This document shows, in pieces, positions 62,110-64,000 of a DNA stretch of 64,000 nt. The translations under genes and the position numbers were made by a program. Within the stretch, counting starts at the first letter, position 1. Each line of letters opens with the position of its first letter. Origin of the DNA: Chamaea fasciata (taxonomy: Eukaryota > Chordata > Aves > Passeriformes > Sylviidae); NCBI GenBank assembly GCA_029207755.1, contig JARCOQ010000010.1:186001-250000 (forward strand), in the 5' to 3' direction. The notes under the pieces are model-generated. The model worked only from the letters and a program-made list of their open reading frames with translations, was not told where the DNA came from and searched no databases.

Positions 62110-64000
62110 CTAGCTTTTTCCATGGTAAAATTCAATTTACATTCAAAATACCATTGTAACATTTCAGAGCTAGAAATGCAGCAGAACAGCCATTTCACAT
62201 CAGCTCCTGGCTTATTGTTCAGTTAAAAAAAAAAAAGCAAACCAGATTTCCATCAACAGTTATAACTAATGTGAAATTTTTAAACAGTAACAGTAGAGCA
62301 AGTATGTAAAGCATCCCATCGAATTAGAAATTTGTAAGAACTAATAGGTTTTTAAACACACCCCCTTAACTTCTCTGTATCCCAAATTCAAACAGCAAAT
62401 CAAATCCAGTTACAGACACATAAGAAACCAGAGAAATAAGGACATGAAACAGTTCATAAAAGCAAAGTCATGCCTTCCAAGAAGATGAGCAGTACAGGGG
62501 ACAGCTAAAAGGTAAAAGCATTTGTAAAACCACTGTATTTGAATTCTGCAGTGGTCTTGCCAGTAGCACGTTTCAAGCAGCTGCATTAAAGACCAGAACA
62601 CAGGCAGCACATCAGGCACAAGGTAAACAGGAAAAAAAGCTTCAGCAAGCCAAAAAGCAACTTGTTACACCCTCAAATTCAATTCCTGCTAGTGGCAACT
62701 GTTCCACTGTTCCAATTTACCATCATTTGGAAACCAATACTAAAATACCTTTTAGTATTCCCCGAGTCCATCACTGTTGATTCGAAATTGAATTGCCCCT
62801 ACGCTGAAGAAAGTACAATACATTTTAATATCCTCTGGAAAATCTGCTGTAATCAGGAGCACAAGAGAGTAAGTTTTGTCAGTTTAAACCTTTCCTTTCC
62901 TTCTGAATCTTACTTTGATTTAATTACTCTTGGTGTTCTACATCATCACTGCCAAATTCTTCAGAGATCTTTAGCCACAGAACAAGTGAGGACTAATTTT
63001 GGACTCATTAAAAAATAAAAATCAATCAATACTCTACTGGTACTGTTTGCTGGTTTTGGTTTGGGGTTTTCCACCAAATTTTAATTACTAAGGAACCCTA
63101 GAAGCATCTATTATTGTATACCAACCCTCTCAAAGAGTTCATGTACGTGTCACAGTGGATGCTGTCAGATTTTTAGGCACTTAGAAAATTGGAAGTGATT
63201 ATTGATTGGGCAAAAGCCACGTCTTCCAGGACTCTAAATAGGACTACATGAACGAGGTCACAGAGAAGAAAAATTATTCTTTTCACAGTGGTGTCTTCTG
63301 CAAGCAGCATAAGTATTTAACAGCAGCCCTTTTAAAAACAGAGTAATTCAGGACTGCATGGAAAAGGTTTTTAGGGAGTTTGGTAATTGGATGCAAAGCA
63401 TTAGATCATGAGTTATTCAAGCATAATCCAGCACACTACTGACCTTTAGTGGTTACCATTCATAAGCCTAAGAAAATATGGTGATGATCTCATTCCTGTC
63501 TTTAGCAAGAAGGTATCAATTTCACAAAAGTACAGACACAGCTGGAGTTAATTGTCACTCCTGCTGCCAGTCACCAAGGAGATCATGGATTCTCTCAGGC
63601 TTCAGCCCATTCAGACATTGTCTAGACTTTAAAAATGCACATTTTTCTACTTTAAAACGACAACCTATGAACCCTTCCTCAGACACAAAGACAGCAAGGT
63701 GGAAATACTAATATTATCATTCATACAGTCTAGACAAACTTATAATCGTTTAGGAAGACTTCTCACAGAAATGGACCCATAAATGCAAGATTTACAGGGG
63801 TCACAAGCAACAACAAAACTAAATTTTACAAAGTGTCTGGATTATATTTCAAGGCTACCAATCAGATAACAAAACCAATTCTGTGTTACCATAAACAATT
63901 AAGCACAGTTTATCTACGAGTCAGAATTATGAAACAATATTTCTGTAATTGCTCATAGGGGTCTTTTGTTCTTGACTGTGGCTCAATCAAGATCAGCTGA
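62110..64000. other. noncoding stretch without recognised feature
   Basis: I see no exon, RNA gene or mobile element here. The open frames are short, and the plus strand stays A+C-rich. Confidence 0.55.

Noticed and set aside
1..64000. CRISPR arrays, bacterial operons, tRNA or rRNA genes
   Set aside because: None was seen. The base composition, CR1/LTR content and lack of dense coding argue for a vertebrate nuclear sequence, and no cloverleaf or rRNA motif was recognised by eye.

Overview
The window looks like vertebrate nuclear DNA and most probably comes from a bird. It is AT-rich, has no prokaryote-style gene packing, and contains two pieces of the CR1 retrotransposon, which is abundant in birds. 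It also holds a complete solo long terminal repeat (LTR) that resembles the ERVL-type LTRs common in songbird genomes. 'Passerine' is an inference from that LTR, not something proven here. No gene could be named with confidence, and most of the 64 kb is intron-like or intergenic DNA.

Positions 1 to about 30,000: the plus strand is rich in G and T, as expected of introns transcribed from the plus strand. It holds a minus-oriented CR1 fragment (8174-8640), simple repeats, and a few short open segments flanked by splice-like signals (917-956, 1253-1352). Positions 33,000 to 35,200: two exon-like segments on the plus strand (33202-33297, 34258-34315), then a plus AATAAA (34448) and, on the minus strand, an AATAAA (35167-35172). 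After about 35 kb the plus strand becomes rich in A and C, which suggests transcription from the minus strand. The two halves therefore look like two converging transcription units.

Positions 41,500 to 45,100 are the repeat-rich core. In order they are: a 5' LTR fragment (41508-41698), an 84-bp tandem satellite of about 20 units (roughly 42,290-44,818), a 93-bp pyrimidine tract, and a CR1 fragment. A 791-bp LTR-like insert interrupts the satellite, and a block of about six units is inverted within it. Because 84 bp is 28 codons, the array reads as repeated open frames, which explains several long ORFs that are not genes.

Positions 45,500 to 55,600 carry splice-flanked open segments on the minus strand. 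Eight of them (54,866 down to 50,133) join with matching reading phases and end in a stop codon. This is the best candidate for a protein-coding gene, but its product is not recognised. Positions 61365-62104 hold the solo LTR with a perfect 5-bp target duplication (GTCCA). Its first ~185 bp match the 41.5-kb fragment at roughly 96% in the opposite orientation.
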